Below are positions 37,954 to 38,654 of a stretch of 38,654 bases of DNA, piece by piece. Positions within the stretch are counted from its first letter, which is position 1; every line of letters starts with the position of its first letter. The notes below the pieces were generated by a model that saw nothing but the letters and a program-made list of their open reading frames with translations, did not search any database and had not been told where the DNA came from. The DNA is taken from NCBI RefSeq assembly GCF_014647115.1, contig NZ_BMOO01000009.1, forward strand, positions 1 through 38,654, given 5' to 3'. Source of the DNA: Halarchaeum rubridurum (GTDB taxonomy: Archaea; Halobacteriota; Halobacteria; Halobacteriales; Halobacteriaceae). Made by a program: the position numbers and the translations under genes.

Positions 37954-38654
37954 ATGCCGTTCGTTGCTGAGTCCGCCGACAACGGCCCTATTGCGCCACC
38001 GGAGGCCGAAGCCGGCGAGATATACACGTGTCCCGAGTGCGATGGCGACCTCGGTGTTCGGTCCTCCCACCTCCGGGGCAACATCTTCGTCTCCCGCCAT
38101 TTCTACCATCTCGGGGGAGACGGCGGGTCGTGTGGCGGAGAGTCCGACCAGCACCGGCGCATGAAGGCCGTCGCGTACTCGAAAGCGGCTGACCGATGGC
38201 CAGACGCGACCGTCTCCTACGAAGAGCCCGTCGGCGACCGCCAAGCCGACGTCCTCGTCGAGTTCGTAGAGCGCCACCCGAACTACGGTGACGGCGTCGC
38301 TATCGAGTGCCAGTATCGGAACGGCGGGAAGGACTATGACGCGACCGAGCATACGTACGCCGACAACGGCTACTCGACGCTCTGGCTCGAAGAGGAGCAC
38401 TTCGAGCGGAAGGACGTCGACCTTGACGCCGGTGACTGGCGGCTCGGCTGGCCGCTCGCGACGCCGTCGACTGACGAGTGGACGGGCTACCACGGCGTCG
38501 TCCGGTGGCTCCAGCAGGATAAGGACGCGCCAGTCGAACTCGAAATCCCGTTTCCTGAAGAGTGCATTGAGGATCTCTTCTCCATAGAGTGGACGCGCGG
38601 GCACATCTGGTACAACCGGCGGTATAACGCAGACGAAGGCCGAGTCCACGTCTA
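37954..38654 (+). CDS. CoiA-like nuclease domain protein, 3' end outside window
   Basis: Begins at the ATG 37954 and runs open off the window end (233 codons seen). It starts with a zinc-binding segment (IYTCPECDGDLGVRSSHLRG...HFYHLGGDGGSCGGESDQHRRMK). A PD-(D/E)xK-like core follows, as in competence protein CoiA: SKAADRWP, QADVLVEFVERHP and VAIECQYRNGGKDY, where D and E-x-Q are the expected catalytic positions. GYSTLWLEEEHFERKD comes after these. CoiA acts with incoming DNA during transformation in bacteria. In haloarchaeal plasmids such genes are common and their role is unproven. The 240-bp gap before it shows no gene. Confidence 0.75.
   Translation, partial: MPFVAESADNGPIAPPEAEAGEIYTCPECDGDLGVRSSHLRGNIFVSRHFYHLGGDGGSCGGESDQHRRMKAVAYSKAADRWPDATVSYEEPVGDRQADVLVEFVERHPNYGDGVAIECQYRNGGKDYDATEHTYADNGYSTLWLEEEHFERKDVDLDAGDWRLGWPLATPSTDEWTGYHGVVRWLQQDKDAPVELEIPFPEECIEDLFSIEWTRGHIWYNRRYNADEGRVHV

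Noticed and set aside
37843-38649. 268-aa minus-strand open frame
   Set aside because: Antisense shadow of the CoiA-like gene. Its composition is Val/Arg/Asp-rich as typical for reverse reading of GC-rich acidic genes, and no motif is seen.
1-38654. tRNA genes, rRNA or tRNA-based attachment sites
   Set aside because: No cloverleaf-like sequence with TTCRANY and matching acceptor stem was noticed on reading; a dedicated tRNA scan would be needed to exclude one fully.

Overview
The window reads as a piece of a haloarchaeal megaplasmid, plasmid or plasmid-derived island. The evidence is strongly acidic proteins, a GC-rich backbone, two Orc1/Cdc6 initiators each beside its own origin repeats, TATA-type and near-leaderless promoters, and insertion sequences of haloarchaeal type (IS5, IS4/ISH8, IS1341-type TnpB, IS6-like ends). 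No rRNA, tRNA or housekeeping operon is visible.

Layout. 1-2.0 kb: a cut-off IS5-type transposase, a GIY-YIG nuclease and an unrecognised protein. 2.2-10.0 kb: a cassette of a RadA/RecA-fold protein without a Walker A lysine, a small charged helical protein, and a divergent family-B DNA polymerase. The first polB copy is broken by an IS1341-type TnpB element, which is itself split by a 2.4-kb passenger element with IS6-like ends, an 8-bp target duplication and two membrane-transport genes. A full polB follows with its own copy of the cassette leader. 10.0-12.0 kb: origin 1 with orc1/cdc6. 12.1-15.0 kb: zinc-finger HNH protein, DUF6788-like protein, and a wHTH-nucleotidyltransferase pair. 15.1-19.8 kb: an AT-richer two-gene island encoding an Eco57I/PglX-like methyltransferase fold whose NPPY motif is HGSW, plus a HEPN-type putative RNase. 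It is bracketed by two copies of a 94-bp palindrome-bearing segment. 20.6-31.3 kb: mostly minus-strand accessory genes (WYL protein, ArdC-like metalloprotease, DUF6610, DUF6166 and others) interspersed with two membrane-anchored Mrr-type nucleases and an OB-fold metallophosphoesterase. 31.7-33.9 kb: a sodium/bile-acid-type symporter gene cut by an ISH8-like IS4 element with a 10-bp duplication. 34-36 kb: small accessory genes with a divergent promoter. 36.1-37.7 kb: origin 2 with different repeats and a second orc1/cdc6. The window ends inside a CoiA-like nuclease gene.

Two families of non-coding signals tie the region together. One is six copies of a 41-42-bp inverted repeat (TTAACCAAC ... 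GTTGGTTAA), all intergenic. The other is seven copies of a T-run plus GC-palindrome leader 31-70 nt upstream of minus-strand start codons between 22 and 31.4 kb. They suggest an element-wide regulatory, partition or recombination system. The best candidate for an undescribed system is the pseudo-methyltransferase/HEPN pair. The membrane-anchored Mrr nucleases come next.

All functional calls rest on motif reading by eye. No database search was possible.
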